From Leptolyngbya boryana PCC 6306 (GTDB taxonomy: Bacteria; Cyanobacteriota; Cyanobacteriia; Leptolyngbyales; Leptolyngbyaceae), in the NCBI RefSeq assembly GCF_000353285.1, contig NZ_KB731326.1:124001-188000 (forward strand): DNA of 64,000 nt. The letters run 5' to 3'. A program made the position numbers and the translations under genes. Below are positions 53,020 to 62,497 of this stretch, piece by piece. How positions within the stretch are numbered: the stretch's first letter is position 1; each line of letters begins with the position of its first letter. The notes beneath the pieces were generated by a model. The model was not told the DNA's origin. It made no database searches and saw only the letters and a list, made by a program, of their open reading frames with translations.

Positions 53020-53544
53020 CTACTGAATTCGCTCGATCGTCGCTTCTACAGAGCCAGGCACATTCAATGCCTTGATGTCACCGTCTATTTTTCCGAGGAT
53101 CACGAGTCCGTCTGAGTATCCAAAATCTCGGTAATAGATCGCCAAGTTCCCCCAGGGAGCGTAATAAGCAATATCTCCAACAGATGGATCACTGCCTGGG
53201 GGTGCATCTTCTGTCGATAATCTTTTGGGCAAATTACTGATTTTTTCGGTCTTCGCGTAATCTTCTAACGTCAGCGTTAACGGCAGCAGGGAAACAAAAT
53301 CCTGCGTCGTTTTGCTGTCGATCAAGGTAGCTGTCACAACTTGGTTTCCGACCTTGATGTTGATCTTCATGCTGTTTGCTTGCGGGGTTGATAGTTCAGT
53401 CGGCAGCTTCGATGCGGCACTGCTCGGCATCCTGTTATCGGCATGGCAGGCTGAGTAACTTAGAGACATCGCTAGAGCAAAAACCCAAATTAGCAGCCTC
53501 TTCTGGTAGTTTTTTCCCTGGGTAGAGAACCTTCTGAAAAGCAT
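53020..53544 (-). CDS. Exported cyclophilin-like-fold protein
   Basis: 174 aa. The N-terminal hydrophobic stretch (LLIWVFALAMSLSYSACHAD, ~16-36) resembles a lipoprotein signal (Ser-Ala-Cys). Residues ~58-170 match the cyclophilin-like family often found with SDRs and cupins: MKINIKVGNQVVTATLIDSK, LPLTLTLEDYAKTEKISNLP, GDIAYYAPWGNLAIYYRDFG. These proteins share the fold, but prolyl isomerase activity is not expected. It is coupled to the upstream cupin by a 1-bp overlap and lies 21 bp before cupin copy A. Confidence 0.87.
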   Translation of the reverse strand: MLFRRFSTQGKNYQKRLLIWVFALAMSLSYSACHADNRMPSSAASKLPTELSTPQANSMKINIKVGNQVVTATLIDSKTTQDFVSLLPLTLTLEDYAKTEKISNLPKRLSTEDAPPGSDPSVGDIAYYAPWGNLAIYYRDFGYSDGLVILGKIDGDIKALNVPGSVEATIERIQ

Positions 53545-53972
53545 TAGGATTTTCCTTCATACTGCTCGTCGCTGACCTGTTCCATCCAATCCACCGCCTT
53601 ACCGTCGAGTGCTTCCTGAATGGCGATGTGCGTCATGGCTGTCGTAGGTGTGGCACCATGCCAATGCTTCTCACCCGGCGCAAACTGAATCGCGTCTCCG
53701 GATCGAATTTGCTCGATCGCTCCACCCCATCGCTGTACTAGACCGCAACCCGCTGTCACGATCAAGGTCTGTCCCAAAGGGTGGGTGTGCCACGCCGTTC
53801 GAGCACCAGGCTCAAACGTGACACTGGAACCGGACGTGCGGGCTGGATCATGCGCCTCGAATAGGGGATCAATGCGAACCGTGCCCGTGAAATATTCGGT
53901 TGATCCTTTGGCAGAAGGCTGTGAGCCACTTCGTTTGATGTCCATTGTCTGAATTGGGTTACTTGATGCCAC
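53544..53972 (-). CDS. Cupin-domain protein (copy B, no signal peptide)
   Basis: 142 aa from a GTG at 53972; the ATG at 53945 would remove nine residues. It matches copy A throughout: [69 protein letters not shown]. It lacks the signal peptide of copy A, so it should be cytoplasmic, or it lost its N-terminus in the duplication. The metal-binding His are intact. It is directly coupled to the cyclophilin-like gene. Confidence 0.88.
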   Translation of the reverse strand: MASSNPIQTMDIKRSGSQPSAKGSTEYFTGTVRIDPLFEAHDPARTSGSSVTFEPGARTAWHTHPLGQTLIVTAGCGLVQRWGGAIEQIRSGDAIQFAPGEKHWHGATPTTAMTHIAIQEALDGKAVDWMEQVSDEQYEGKS

Positions 53973-54111
53973 ACGGGCTACTGTCCAATCGTAGAGATTG
54001 AGTACTGGCTGCTTCCTCTATAAGCAGGGATGAAAATTGTTAAGCAGCAAGGTTAGCCTTTCTACCGTTCGAGTTGTCAATCAGCAAATCCTTGCTCAAT
54101 CAAACCTGAAG

Positions 54112-54205
54112 GCTTTAGCGCTGTAGCTCGACCAATGCCGTTTGCTGCTCTGGTGACAAAAGCTACCTTGCCTGTGAAGTTTCCATTCGAGTTGGGTAGT
54201 ATGGT
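54112..54205 (-). pseudogene. SDR gene fragment
   Basis: The minus frame reads NSNGNFTGKVAFVTRAANG and then IGRATALK before losing similarity. This aligns with residues ~4-28 of the SDR at 51617-52387, with TGAANGIG changed to TRAANGIG. No start or downstream frame is kept. It marks the edge of the duplication that also produced the two cupins. Confidence 0.8.
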
Positions 54206-54222
54206 TTCTCCTGCTAGTTCGC

Positions 54223-55314
54223 TTACCGACCGAGATGCTGATTGAAAAAAGACACAAGCTTATCCCACGGGATCAGGTTCACCCGATCGTACAAATCGAC
54301 ATGTCCCGCGTTCGGAACGATGTAGAGATCCTTCGGCTCGGCTGCACGCTTGTAGGCATCTTCGCTGAACTCCCTCGAATGGGCATTGTCACCCGTGATG
54401 AACAGCATGGGACGAGGCGAAATCGTCTCAATGTCATCGAACGGGTAGAAGTTCATGAATTTGACGTTGCTGGTCAGCGTCGGATGTGTTGTCAGTTTCG
54501 GCGACGAACCTTTGGGGGTGTATTCGCCCCTGGGAGTGCGATAGAAGTCATAGAACTCACGCTCGATGGCAGTGGAGTTCTCATTGAGTTGATGCACGGT
54601 TCCGCTTGTATATTGGGTTTCGCCGCCCGTGAACTCCGCATAGCGTTGCTGGGCTGCCGCTGCGATCGCTTGCTTTCTCTGCTCAAGGGTCGTAGAATGC
54701 CTCAGCCCGTTACGATTGGCTGCACCCATGTCATACATGCTGACCGTCGCAATGGCTTTCATGCGTGGATCGATCTTGGCGGCGCTGATCACGAAGCTGC
54801 CGCTGCCGCAAATTCCAAGCGCGCCAATCCGATTCCGGTCAACGAAGGGTCGGGTGCCCAGAAAATCGACCGCAGCACTGAAATCCTCGGCATAAATATC
54901 CGGCGAAACAACGTTGCGAGGCTGCCCCTCACTCTCGCCCCAGAAGGACAAATCGAGGGACAAGGTAACGAATCCCTGCTCAGCCAGCTTTTGGGCATAT
55001 AGATTTGAACTCTGTTCTTTGACTGCGCCCATTGGGTGCCCAACAATGATTGCCGGATTCTGGGTGTTCTGATCTAAGTCTTTGGGAATGAAGAGATTCC
55101 CGGCAACCTGCATGTTGTATTGGTTTCTGAACGTAATCTTCTGCATGTTCACCTTGTCGCTTTTGTAGAAATTGTTTGCTCCCTCGACCACAGCGGACTG
55201 TTGCACGGGTGCTTGAGCGCTCTGACGCGAGACGGGTGTTTTGTCGATCGCAAATGCTGCTGTTGTGCAGATTGCACTCATCAAGAGGGTTGGTATTAGA
55301 ACGCGGTGTTTCAT
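54223..55314 (-). CDS. Exported alpha/beta hydrolase (dienelactone-hydrolase/YcjY-like)
   Basis: 363 aa from the ATG at 55314, which has GGAG about 8 bases upstream; an ATG four codons earlier is possible. The signal peptide is MKHRVLIPTLLMSAICTTAAFA-like. The hydrolase core has IIVGHPMGAVKEQ (oxyanion region), nucleophile elbow GICGSGSFVISAA, Asp in LFITGDNAHS and His in PNAGHVDLYDR. It hydrolyses an ester or lactone of unknown identity outside the cytoplasm. It is the first gene of the leftward cluster and faces the AraC-type gene. Confidence 0.88.
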   Translation of the reverse strand: MKHRVLIPTLLMSAICTTAAFAIDKTPVSRQSAQAPVQQSAVVEGANNFYKSDKVNMQKITFRNQYNMQVAGNLFIPKDLDQNTQNPAIIVGHPMGAVKEQSSNLYAQKLAEQGFVTLSLDLSFWGESEGQPRNVVSPDIYAEDFSAAVDFLGTRPFVDRNRIGALGICGSGSFVISAAKIDPRMKAIATVSMYDMGAANRNGLRHSTTLEQRKQAIAAAAQQRYAEFTGGETQYTSGTVHQLNENSTAIEREFYDFYRTPRGEYTPKGSSPKLTTHPTLTSNVKFMNFYPFDDIETISPRPMLFITGDNAHSREFSEDAYKRAAEPKDLYIVPNAGHVDLYDRVNLIPWDKLVSFFNQHLGR

Positions 55315-55326
55315 TGAGTTCTCCAT

Positions 55327-55672
55327 GTTGATGCTTTATCACGCAAAGCTTTCCCACAGCGACCAATGCCTGCCGTGGATTTGAGGATGCTTCTCGTGCA
55401 ATTCTGAGAAGCGCTTGACCAAACAAACCTGAGTGTTCTCTTGAAGAGAAATCCAGACGATTATAAGAAGCCGGAATCACGTTTCATTGCTTTAACCTCA
55501 TTCTAGGCATCCTGGAAAGCAAGCAATAGGATGATTGTCTAGGATGGTTGTACAATCCTGCAAACTTGCACCAACTTCGATTGAAGCCACGCTAGATTCT
55601 ATACAGGCTTAACTGCCAAACCCTTTCTAGACCTTGATGTGTCTATAAATCTATTTGGAACGAGTATAAGAA
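55327..55672. promoter_or_regulatory. Divergent control region of the oxidoreductase cluster
   Basis: 346 bp between the leftward cluster and the rightward AraC-type gene. It contains TTCTCT-TGA-AGAGAA (55436-55450), a perfect 6-bp inverted repeat, and a GCTTCTC ... GAGAAGC hairpin around 55390-55413. Either could be an operator. No gene was found. Confidence 0.45.
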
Positions 55673-56656
55673 ATGAACGCTGCAAGAACGAGTGAAAAGT
55701 CTGGTAGAGCTTTGATGAATGACCCTCAGGCAAAGCGCGAGGCAGACCGATCGCAAGCCAACCGGGAGGAACTGACCGAGCGAATGGCACGGGCGATTCG
55801 TCACGATGGCGTTATCGAACCGCTGAAAGGATTGCACTTCTATCGCACCTCCTTCCCTTCGGAGTGCCTGCATAGTGTCTCGATTCCTTCCTTTTGTGTG
55901 ATTGCTCAGGGCAGCAAAGAAGTGCTTTTGGGCAGCGATCGCTACCAGTACGACCCAATGCATTATTTGCTGGGGACAGTCGAACTGCCGATTGCCAGCC
56001 GAATTCTAGAAGCAACCCAGGAGAAACCGTACTTGGGTCTTCGTCTCGATCTCGACCCCACTCTGGTTGGTTCAGTCATGGTTGAGGCGGGCTATCCTTC
56101 AGGACAAAGGGGGGTGAGTGTCAAAGCCATCGATGTGAGTCCATTAGATGCAGACCTGTTGGATGCTGCTGTACGGCTCGTCAGGCTAATAGATTCCCCG
56201 GCTGAAGCGCATGTGCTCGTACCCCTGATTAAGCGGGAGATTCTCTACCGACTCCTAATGGGAGAGCAAGGAAATCGGCTGCGTCAGATTGCCGTTCTCG
56301 GTGGCTACACCCACCACATTGCTAAGGCTGTTGATCGGCTGCGTCAAGACTTTAACCTGCCGCTACGGATTGAAGCGATCGCACGGGAGTTAGGCATGAG
56401 TGTTTCGGGCTTCCATCATCACTTCAAGTCGGTTACGGCGATGAGTCCTTTGCAGTTCCAGAAGCAACTACGGCTTCAGGAGGCTCGTCGCCTTATGCTG
56501 GGGGAAAACCTGGACGCGACTAGTGCAGCTTACCGAGTCGGGTATGACGACGCTTCGCACTTCAATCGGGAGTACAAACGGCTCTTCGGTGTACCACCGA
56601 TGCGAGATGTGGCTCGGTTGCGGGAAACCGCTAGAGAGACCCTGAGTTCAACATGA
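55673..56656 (+). CDS. AraC-family transcriptional regulator with AraC_N domain
   Basis: 327 aa. The N-terminal half matches the AraC_N ligand-binding domain (FYRTSFPSECLHSVSIPSFC, QGSKEVLLGSDRYQYDPMHY, EATQEKPYLGLRLDLDP). The C-terminal ~100 residues have two helix-turn-helix motifs: IEAIARELGMSVSGFHHHF and ATSAAYRVGYDDASHFNREY. This AraC_N architecture includes E. coli YqhC, which senses reactive aldehydes and activates yqhD and dkgA. The neighbouring alcohol dehydrogenase and aldo/keto reductase make the same role likely here. It is transcribed away from the cluster. Confidence 0.92.
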   Translation: MNAARTSEKSGRALMNDPQAKREADRSQANREELTERMARAIRHDGVIEPLKGLHFYRTSFPSECLHSVSIPSFCVIAQGSKEVLLGSDRYQYDPMHYLLGTVELPIASRILEATQEKPYLGLRLDLDPTLVGSVMVEAGYPSGQRGVSVKAIDVSPLDADLLDAAVRLVRLIDSPAEAHVLVPLIKREILYRLLMGEQGNRLRQIAVLGGYTHHIAKAVDRLRQDFNLPLRIEAIARELGMSVSGFHHHFKSVTAMSPLQFQKQLRLQEARRLMLGENLDATSAAYRVGYDDASHFNREYKRLFGVPPMRDVARLRETARETLSST

Positions 56657-56699
56657 TCTCCTGTCGCATGAAGAAGACGTAGAAAGATGGTCAGCACAA

Positions 56700-56900
56700 T
56701 TGAGCGCCCATTTAGAATCCCGTCCTCAAGAAACAACGTCATTCTCAGCGTTGGTTGAGGCATTGGATCTTCCAGCCAGTGCAATTCGGCTGGCGCTGCT
56801 GCTGGGCGACCATCCCTATGAACTGCGGCGCAAGCACGACGATTTCTACAGTGAGGTGGGCATCAAGGTTGTGCGAAAAGACGAGCAGGATTCGGCCTGA
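56700..56900 (+). pseudogene. C-terminal fragment of a gene related to 61575-62339
   Basis: 66 codons. The segment LALLLGDHPYELRRKHDDFY and SEVGIKVV parallels LAFLLGNHAYRLRRTAHDFY and SPVGIRVE at the end of the protein encoded at 61575-62339. The N-terminal three quarters are missing, and no ribosome site or proper start precedes it. It is probably a relic of a second copy of that gene. Confidence 0.6.
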
Positions 56901-57249
56901 TGGAACTGACGAACACCCTATGAAGCGGCACTAACCGAGAATCGTAACCGGGATAGAGAAAGATAGGGTTCAAGATAGACTTAGAAACGGACAGATAGAG
57001 TTTGAGATAGGGCTACGCTGCATTGATGCGTTTTTTGAATTGAGCTACATCTGGAAACGCTCACGCAGTGAGGATTTAAGAAAGAGTGCTATGCTTAACC
57101 TGGATCTAAAACTATCTCATCAGCCCGCAAGAATGGGCATTTCGAGCGGGTTAACTTCAACCACGTTAAAGCCGTGAATATGGGTTAAAAAGCTTGTTTG
57201 CTGAGAGTTGTAGCAATCAGAGACTGAAATGTTAAAGTTTCGATCGAGG
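56901..57249. other. Intergenic region beside the intron
   Basis: About 350 bp with no supportable gene. It has loose GATAG-rich repeats at 56950-57010 (GATAGAGAAAGATAGGG, AGATAGAGTTTGAGATAGGG). It forms the 3' flank of the group II intron. Confidence 0.5.
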
Positions 57250-57290
57250 GTCGGGTAAGAGAGAACAGGTCGCCCTGTCTCCCTCCCCTC

Positions 57291-57325
57291 AGAACGACTC
57301 GTGATACTTTCGCATCAAGCCGCTC
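57291..57325 (-). ncRNA. Group II intron domain V
   Basis: On the minus strand this reads GAGCGGCTTGATGCGAAAGT, then ATCACGAGTCGTTCT: a short helix with GAAA tetraloop-like centre and the usual 34-35-base size. The near-identical sequence at 62679-62713 marks the second intron. Confidence 0.75.
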
Positions 57326-57337
57326 AAGCCTCATACT

Positions 57338-59053
57338 TCACAGAACTCCACCTGCATGAAGATGTTTGTGGCAGGCGACGTGCAAATGCACAAGATTGTC
57401 GATCGAATCCGTGCCGCCTACTTTCACAGCTTTGCGATGGTGGGTATGCAGTGCTTCCCCATTGAACAGATGCTCTCCACAGAGGGGGCATTGCCATTGC
57501 TGGTTTTCTGCCACTTTCCTCAGTTTCGAGCCATTCTCCCACCGGATCTTGCCGAACTTGGTCAAGCGTTTCATCCAGTAGTCGTTTAAGCTGGGGTCGT
57601 CTGGAGAAGCAATGCCTTCAACCTTAACGTGCCGCTCGATGGGAATCGATGCTGCTCGAAATAAGGAGATGAAGGTCGTCTCTCCCCGTCGATTGCGTGT
57701 TCGTGCGAAGAACGCCCATGTTCGGTTTTGATGAGTGCGGAAGTATTTTTCCTTGACCCATTTTCGACCTTTGTTCGGGTGTCTTCGTTTTGCCCAACGC
57801 CAGAGTGCTTGCCAGACTTGTTTGTCAAAGTAGGACAAGACCTGTTTGCTGCTGCCAATGCGGTAGTAGTTTCCAAACCCCCGAATGATGGGATTGAGGT
57901 AGTTGATGACCGTCTCCGGACTGACTTGTTTATGATTTTTCAGCCAGGTTCTGATCTCCTTCAACTTGTTGAGAACCTTTTGTTTTTCAGGCATTCCCAA
58001 AGTTTTACCTTTGAATTGCCGAAAAGTCACTCCTAGAAAATTCACGCCATCATTGATATTTCTGATGGTTGTCTTTTCTGGATTCAGTTCTAACCCTCTT
58101 TCCGCTAACCATTGCTGGATCACCGGGACAATCTTCTCAATATCTTTCCTCGTCGTTGCAGTTACCAGCATGTCATCTGCATAGCGAATATAACCGTATG
58201 CGTTAGACTTTCTCGTTCTGTTTCTGACTTTTCCCCGACCTTTATCAAAGAACGGGGCAGGCTTAGATTTTTGGTATTGAGATAAAAGGTCTTCTAATCC
58301 GGTCAGAGCAATGTTTGCCAAAAGTGGTGAACATATTCCCCCTTGCGGTGTGCCCTTTATGGTTGGATAGAAGATTTCGGATTCTACATACCCTGCTTTC
58401 AACCATTGCTTGATTAATTCCCTGCCTGGTATCGTTCCGATGGCATTGAGAATCGATGAATGGCTGATATGATCAAAAGCACCCTGGATATCCGCATCGA
58501 GAATCCAGCTATCCCGCGCTCTGCTAAACCGACTGTGGCACTGCCTGAGCGCATCGTGACAGCCTCTTCCGGGGCGGAACCCGTAGCTGTTGGCTTCAAA
58601 TCGAGCTTCCCAACTGGGTTCGAGTGCATTTTTGACCATTGCTTGGGCGACGCGATCTTGCAAAACAGGAATTCCGAGCGGTCTTTGTTTTCCGTTCGAT
58701 TTCGGAATATAGACCCGTTTAGTTGGGCGAACTTTCCACATCGTATATTCCTGCATCTGATGCACAAGTTTCACTCGGTCAGCGGGTGTTAAGGCTCGCT
58801 GACCATCAATCCCAGCCGTTTTCTTGCCGTGATTTTCGAGTGTGACTCGTCGCACGGATAGCAGCAGGTTCGCGTAACTGCGTAACATCAGTTTGGTCAG
58901 GCTTCTCACCCGATTCCATTGATGGTTCTGTGTCGCACGATAAATCCGCTGTCTCAGGTTTTTCACACGCTTTTTGATCAACTTCCATTGAATGGTTGTC
59001 CAATCCGTCAGTGGTGCCTTTGCTCCGATTTCAAGGTTGAATCTATCTTTCAC
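57338..59053 (-). CDS. Group II intron reverse transcriptase/maturase with HNH endonuclease
   Basis: 571 aa from a GTG at 59053. The RT domain spans ~70-340: [64 protein letters not shown] and the catalytic [13 protein letters not shown]. The maturase X domain follows (~370-470). The C-terminus is an HNH nuclease: [34 protein letters not shown]. The protein splices its own intron RNA and drives retrohoming. The frame is intact, so the element may be mobile. Confidence 0.95.
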   Translation of the reverse strand: MKDRFNLEIGAKAPLTDWTTIQWKLIKKRVKNLRQRIYRATQNHQWNRVRSLTKLMLRSYANLLLSVRRVTLENHGKKTAGIDGQRALTPADRVKLVHQMQEYTMWKVRPTKRVYIPKSNGKQRPLGIPVLQDRVAQAMVKNALEPSWEARFEANSYGFRPGRGCHDALRQCHSRFSRARDSWILDADIQGAFDHISHSSILNAIGTIPGRELIKQWLKAGYVESEIFYPTIKGTPQGGICSPLLANIALTGLEDLLSQYQKSKPAPFFDKGRGKVRNRTRKSNAYGYIRYADDMLVTATTRKDIEKIVPVIQQWLAERGLELNPEKTTIRNINDGVNFLGVTFRQFKGKTLGMPEKQKVLNKLKEIRTWLKNHKQVSPETVINYLNPIIRGFGNYYRIGSSKQVLSYFDKQVWQALWRWAKRRHPNKGRKWVKEKYFRTHQNRTWAFFARTRNRRGETTFISLFRAASIPIERHVKVEGIASPDDPSLNDYWMKRLTKFGKIRWENGSKLRKVAENQQWQCPLCGEHLFNGEALHTHHRKAVKVGGTDSIDNLVHLHVACHKHLHAGGVL

Positions 59054-59676
59054 TCTGGTTCAATTCCTTTACGTTGGTTTATCGTTTGAGACCATTGGGA
59101 AGTCTGCTCCCTTTCAGGATGGGGCAAAGTTAGAACCCCTATCTCTTAAGTTACTAAGAGCCTTCGCTTTCTCCCGTTTCCTTTACCCGCTAGATGATTC
59201 TGCCTTCCTTACGGTTGACTTACTCAAAGGTTCGACCTAGCTTTGAGAATCTATCGGGCTTACCCTTTTCGCTGCGCTCTACCTTCGCTTCGGACTTAGG
59301 TGCCAACTCTATTCCGGTGAGACTGGAGACCTGCTGTTCGCTACTCCTATAACTAGCAAACCTCTCCTGAAACTCTTGCGAGTGATTCAGTTTGCTCACG
59401 TACCTTTTGGTTCAGGTGTGACAACCTCATTTCACCTGTTAGTCGATAACGGAACTGATGTTGATTCACAGATGTTCACCTTATCCAGCTTTCCCTTGCC
59501 CTGACATTCCTGGAGGTTAGGAATGGTTCAGGCTTTTGTGCCTTGCACTCCATCAGGTTCATTACTTACTGCTGACGTAGGCGGGGTCAGTGACCCTTTT
59601 ACACGGGAACATGGGGCAGGAACCCAAGGGGAAGACGGCTTCCCAGTAGAGGCGCAACGCTGAAGGTCGCGCATAG

Positions 59677-59713
59677 GGATCGATTTAGTTCCGGATCTCG
59701 ATCTGTTTCGATC
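59677..59713 (-). repeat. Core copy of the dispersed repeat at the intron 5' flank
   Basis: On the minus strand it starts GATCGAAACAGATCGAGATC and matches 33 of 37 bases of the copy at 62498. The intron starts 4 bases after it, and similarity does not resume beyond the intron. Confidence 0.65.
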
Positions 59714-60175
59714 TCTACAAGCTCTAATCACAAAATAATAGATCAGGTGTTCTAAGTCTCACTGCATCTCATCAGCATTTCCAAATGTCGGTGCTTGCGG
59801 CTCACGCGAAGCGTGTTCGATTTCCTTCAGCCGAACACTGCGTGGAGCGAAGCTACCGCGCCGATACTTCTGTCGTTTCGCCTCCTGATGCCCTGGGCTA
59901 CCCTCTTCCCCGATATCGCAAGATTTCACCTTTTTTCCCCTAGAGCGCTTCGACTCAAATATTGCCTGCTCACTCCGCCACCAAGCTTCCTGCTGACCTG
60001 AAAGATTTGTCCCATCAAGATTTGCGATCGCCTGATCTAGACAGAGTAAGCGTTCAAGGATTCAGCGATTCTACCTTTCCAGTTATTCTATCAAGATCAG
60101 AATTTATAGAATTCTTGCTACATCAGCATTTCACCAATTTTACTCCCTAGAATCAGGTAGATTTGACCCAAATTT

Positions 60176-60269
60176 GATTGATTCCGCTGCTTAACTACAA
60201 ATAATAACCATTATCTGTAGTTACGGTATTGTTGCAGTATAGAATGAGGTTTTTTAAGCGGAATCAATC
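60176..60269. repeat. 94-bp MITE-like inverted-repeat element
   Basis: GATTGATTCCGCT at 60176-60188 is the exact reverse complement of AGCGGAATCAATC at 60257-60269. Inside lies a second hairpin, TAACTACA (60192-60199) with TGTAGTTA (60216-60223). The small size, terminal repeats and lack of a gene fit a miniature element or a structured RNA. No target duplication could be confirmed. Confidence 0.45.
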
Positions 60270-60438
60270 GATGATAAAAATAGGAACGCTGTGATGTCCA
60301 GACTGTCAAGAGTTTATCCGTTTCTGCAATCGATAAATTCTTGTTGTTTTAAATGGCGCAGAGGGAGCGAAATCGAGTAAAATTACCGCATGGTCGGTAT
60401 TTCAGGCGGATAAAATCAGTTTAGAGCGCGACTTTACC

Positions 60439-61026
60439 ATGACTCAAGCCAAATTGCAATTCAAAACGATCGATGAATATTTGGAATACGATGACGGCAC
60501 CGATACACACTACGAATTAGTGAATGGAGAGTTAATTGCTTTGCCAACGGAAGAACCCATTAATTCGACGATCGCGATGGTGCTCGCTTTTGCGTTTGGA
60601 GCCTTAAGCATTCCTGCTCATCGATTAGCCATTGGGCATCAAATCGAGGTTGAGTCGGATGAAGTGAGCGCACGGCAGCCAGATTTGATTGTTCATAGCG
60701 AAATGTCAATCAGCGCTTTACTATCAGGTGGGAGAATCATTCGGATGGGAATGCCTGTTCCCTTGTTGGTGGTAGAAGTTGTGTCACCTGGCGATCCGAA
60801 CAGTAAAAACTATCGGCGCGATTATATTGAAAAACCGAAAGAATATGCTGCGCGTGGGATTTCTGAACTTTGGCAGGTTGATCCGGGTCGATCCGTCGTG
60901 AACGTGCTGGAACTGGTGAACGGAGCCTATCAATCTCGTCCGTTTGCAGGAGAGGATTTGATCCTGTCGCCGCAGTTCCCAAATTTACAATTGACCGCTG
61001 CACAACTTCTAGCCGTGCCGAGATGA
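60439..61026 (+). CDS. Uma2-family endonuclease-like protein
   Basis: 195 aa, the usual size. Uma2 (formerly DUF820) has a PD-(D/E)XK nuclease fold and is greatly expanded in cyanobacteria. Visible marks are [20 protein letters not shown] at the N-terminus, ARQPDLIV with the Asp, [11 protein letters not shown] with the Glu, and [20 protein letters not shown] with the Lys. The cellular role is uncertain; most members are thought to derive from selfish nucleases. It is 16 bp upstream of the next gene on the same strand. Confidence 0.92.
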   Translation: MTQAKLQFKTIDEYLEYDDGTDTHYELVNGELIALPTEEPINSTIAMVLAFAFGALSIPAHRLAIGHQIEVESDEVSARQPDLIVHSEMSISALLSGGRIIRMGMPVPLLVVEVVSPGDPNSKNYRRDYIEKPKEYAARGISELWQVDPGRSVVNVLELVNGAYQSRPFAGEDLILSPQFPNLQLTAAQLLAVPR

Positions 61027-61041
61027 ACGTTAGGGTGAATC

Positions 61042-61578
61042 ATGCCGAGAAAAGCGCCTGCTAAATGTTATAAATGTGCAGCACTGCACATCGATCAGGT
61101 GCATCAACTTCACGGCAGTCCGAAAACAGACCCAGAAAATTTTCTACGCGACCCAAACATTCCATCGGACGGCTGTTATAACCTCAAACTCTGCCCACCG
61201 AAGCGATCTCGTCTTAGAAATACTGAAATAAATAGCCAGAAACAGGCGATCGAGCAGCAAGAACAACAATTTGAGCGGCTTAATATCGAGTCTCCCTATC
61301 TTGACCTTGTTTATGCCGTTTTGATTGTCTATCGGGAAGCCGGATACGATTCCCCAGTTCACGCGATCGCAGGTTCAGTGTGGAAAGGGAATGAGCAGAT
61401 TGTAGAGATTACTCCAGTGCATTGCGAAGCCATGACTCCTTCAATTATGGAAGCTTACACTGCAAATATGCTGAGTGTTCTGTACAAAGAGTATGGGATT
61501 CGCAAATTTGCTGCTCAGGTTCGTCGCGACCCCCAGTGTTGTCCCATCCGCCCTTGCTATCTGGAGGCGGTTCGATGA
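61042..61578 (+). CDS. Hypothetical Cys-containing protein
   Basis: 178 aa. The N-terminus has a CxxC pair (AKCYKCAALHIDQVH) and later Cys in GCYNLKLCPP, which could form a zinc site. Residues ~65-85 are Gln/Glu-rich and helical. The C-terminal ~100 residues look folded: SPYLDLVYAVLIVYREAGYD, VHAIAGSVWKGNEQIVEITP, PSIMEAYTANMLSVLYKEYG. It ends CCPIRPCYLEAVR. I do not recognise the family. It overlaps the next gene by 4 bp (ATGA), so they are translationally coupled. Confidence 0.7.
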   Translation: MPRKAPAKCYKCAALHIDQVHQLHGSPKTDPENFLRDPNIPSDGCYNLKLCPPKRSRLRNTEINSQKQAIEQQEQQFERLNIESPYLDLVYAVLIVYREAGYDSPVHAIAGSVWKGNEQIVEITPVHCEAMTPSIMEAYTANMLSVLYKEYGIRKFAAQVRRDPQCCPIRPCYLEAVR

Positions 61579-62339
61579 TTCGATTAGACATTCCGCTGTT
61601 TGAGCATCTCCAGGACGCGATCGCGTTTCCTCAAGAGGCACAACTCCTTGAGCTATTGCAAGAGTTTGATGCAGCCATGTTAGGACTGGAGGAGCGACAC
61701 CAGCTCGAAGTTGCTGCGGATGCGATTCTTCAACTCGCGACGATCGTGGAAGCGAAATATGTTGGTGTGATGGAACAAGTCAACACGGAATTGAAGAAAT
61801 CGAGAGATCCGGTTGTGCCGATCGACTTCTTCGATCGCTTTGTGCGGCAATCGATGTTGGTGAATTTTGAGCAATTCATTGAGCCGATTCCACTTCTGCC
61901 CTTGCCTTCTCCTTCAGCGGCGTACTGGTCGGTGCCGGATCATTTTTTTATGAAGTCTCTCTCAGAGTCAGAAATGGTCAAGGCAATTCACGAGGCGATG
62001 ATTGATGATGCGGCAGCTTTGCTGGATGCGTTACCGGATCGGAACGTCGAGCAGCCGGATTTCAATGCAATCGTCCATCTTTCGCATGGGGAAGAGATTC
62101 AGGGATGGACTGACGCACTGATCGCAATGATGGAAAAACTGCAACACCGTCATCGCGGGACGGTTTCGCTGCTTGACCTTATTTTCATGCTGAAGACTTC
62201 CCGAATCGAGTCGAAGCGCAAGGAGTGTTTCATTGACCTGTGGCTTGCGTTTCTTCTAGGCAACCATGCTTACAGGCTTCGCCGCACTGCTCATGATTTT
62301 TATAGTCCAGTCGGAATCCGAGTTGAGGTCGAGGATTGA
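61575..62339 (+). CDS. Hypothetical protein, coupled to the preceding gene
   Basis: 254 aa from the ATG at 61575 inside the ATGA overlap; the longer frame back to 61422 only shadows the upstream gene. It is acidic and helical: LFEHLQDAIAFPQEAQLLEL, LGLEERHQLEVAADAILQLA, SLLDLIFMLKTSRIESKRKE. The end LAFLLGNHAYRLRRTAHDFY is shared with the fragment at 56700-56900, so a second copy once existed nearby. There is no membrane segment or catalytic motif. The function is unknown. Confidence 0.72.
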   Translation: MIRLDIPLFEHLQDAIAFPQEAQLLELLQEFDAAMLGLEERHQLEVAADAILQLATIVEAKYVGVMEQVNTELKKSRDPVVPIDFFDRFVRQSMLVNFEQFIEPIPLLPLPSPSAAYWSVPDHFFMKSLSESEMVKAIHEAMIDDAAALLDALPDRNVEQPDFNAIVHLSHGEEIQGWTDALIAMMEKLQHRHRGTVSLLDLIFMLKTSRIESKRKECFIDLWLAFLLGNHAYRLRRTAHDFYSPVGIRVEVED

Positions 62340-62444
62340 CGGGTGTTCGTGGAGTCCAAATGGCTTGTTTTAACAGGGATTGAATGGGTTGAAAGGGATG
62401 AAGCAGATTCAAGAATGTTGGTGCAAGTTAGGCTCAGAACCGCG

Positions 62445-62465
62445 TGTGGAATACCAGAATCCACA
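62445..62465 (-). promoter_or_regulatory. Fifth copy of the 21-bp candidate parS-like site
   Basis: Identical to the site at 42162-42182, 20 kb away. No inverted partner is seen within 200 bp. It lies in the gene-free gap 62340-62637. Confidence 0.55.
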
Positions 62466-62497
62466 TTGCGATCGCGAAGCGTGTTCAAAGCTGTCGG

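Larger units (their letters stand above)
57250..59672 (-). mobile_element. Group II intron, full length
   Basis: About 2.4 kb on the minus strand. The 3' end is set by domains V and VI (57250-57325), closing with TTACCCGAC. The 5' end is placed at 59672, where GCGCGACC starts, a variant of the usual GTGYG; this boundary is approximate. About 620 bases of ribozyme precede the ORF. The 5' flank is a copy of the dispersed repeat core (59677-59713). Confidence 0.8.
59673..60438. other. 766-bp region without a clear gene
   Basis: It holds a dispersed-repeat core (59677-59713) and a 94-bp inverted-repeat element (60176-60269). Short frames at 59795-60001 and 59962-60150 have no ribosome site or family resemblance and are not called. 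The Uma2 promoter should lie in the last ~150 bases. Confidence 0.5.

Noticed and set aside
54235-55002. 255-aa rightward frame inside the hydrolase region
   Set aside because: Antisense to a hydrolase with an intact catalytic triad and signal peptide.
56950-57010. GATAG-rich stretch as a CRISPR or iteron array
   Set aside because: Units are irregular in length and spacing, and no conserved repeat-spacer pattern is present.
59795-60150. Two short rightward frames before the Uma2 gene
   Set aside because: No ribosome sites, no resemblance to known families, low-quality composition.
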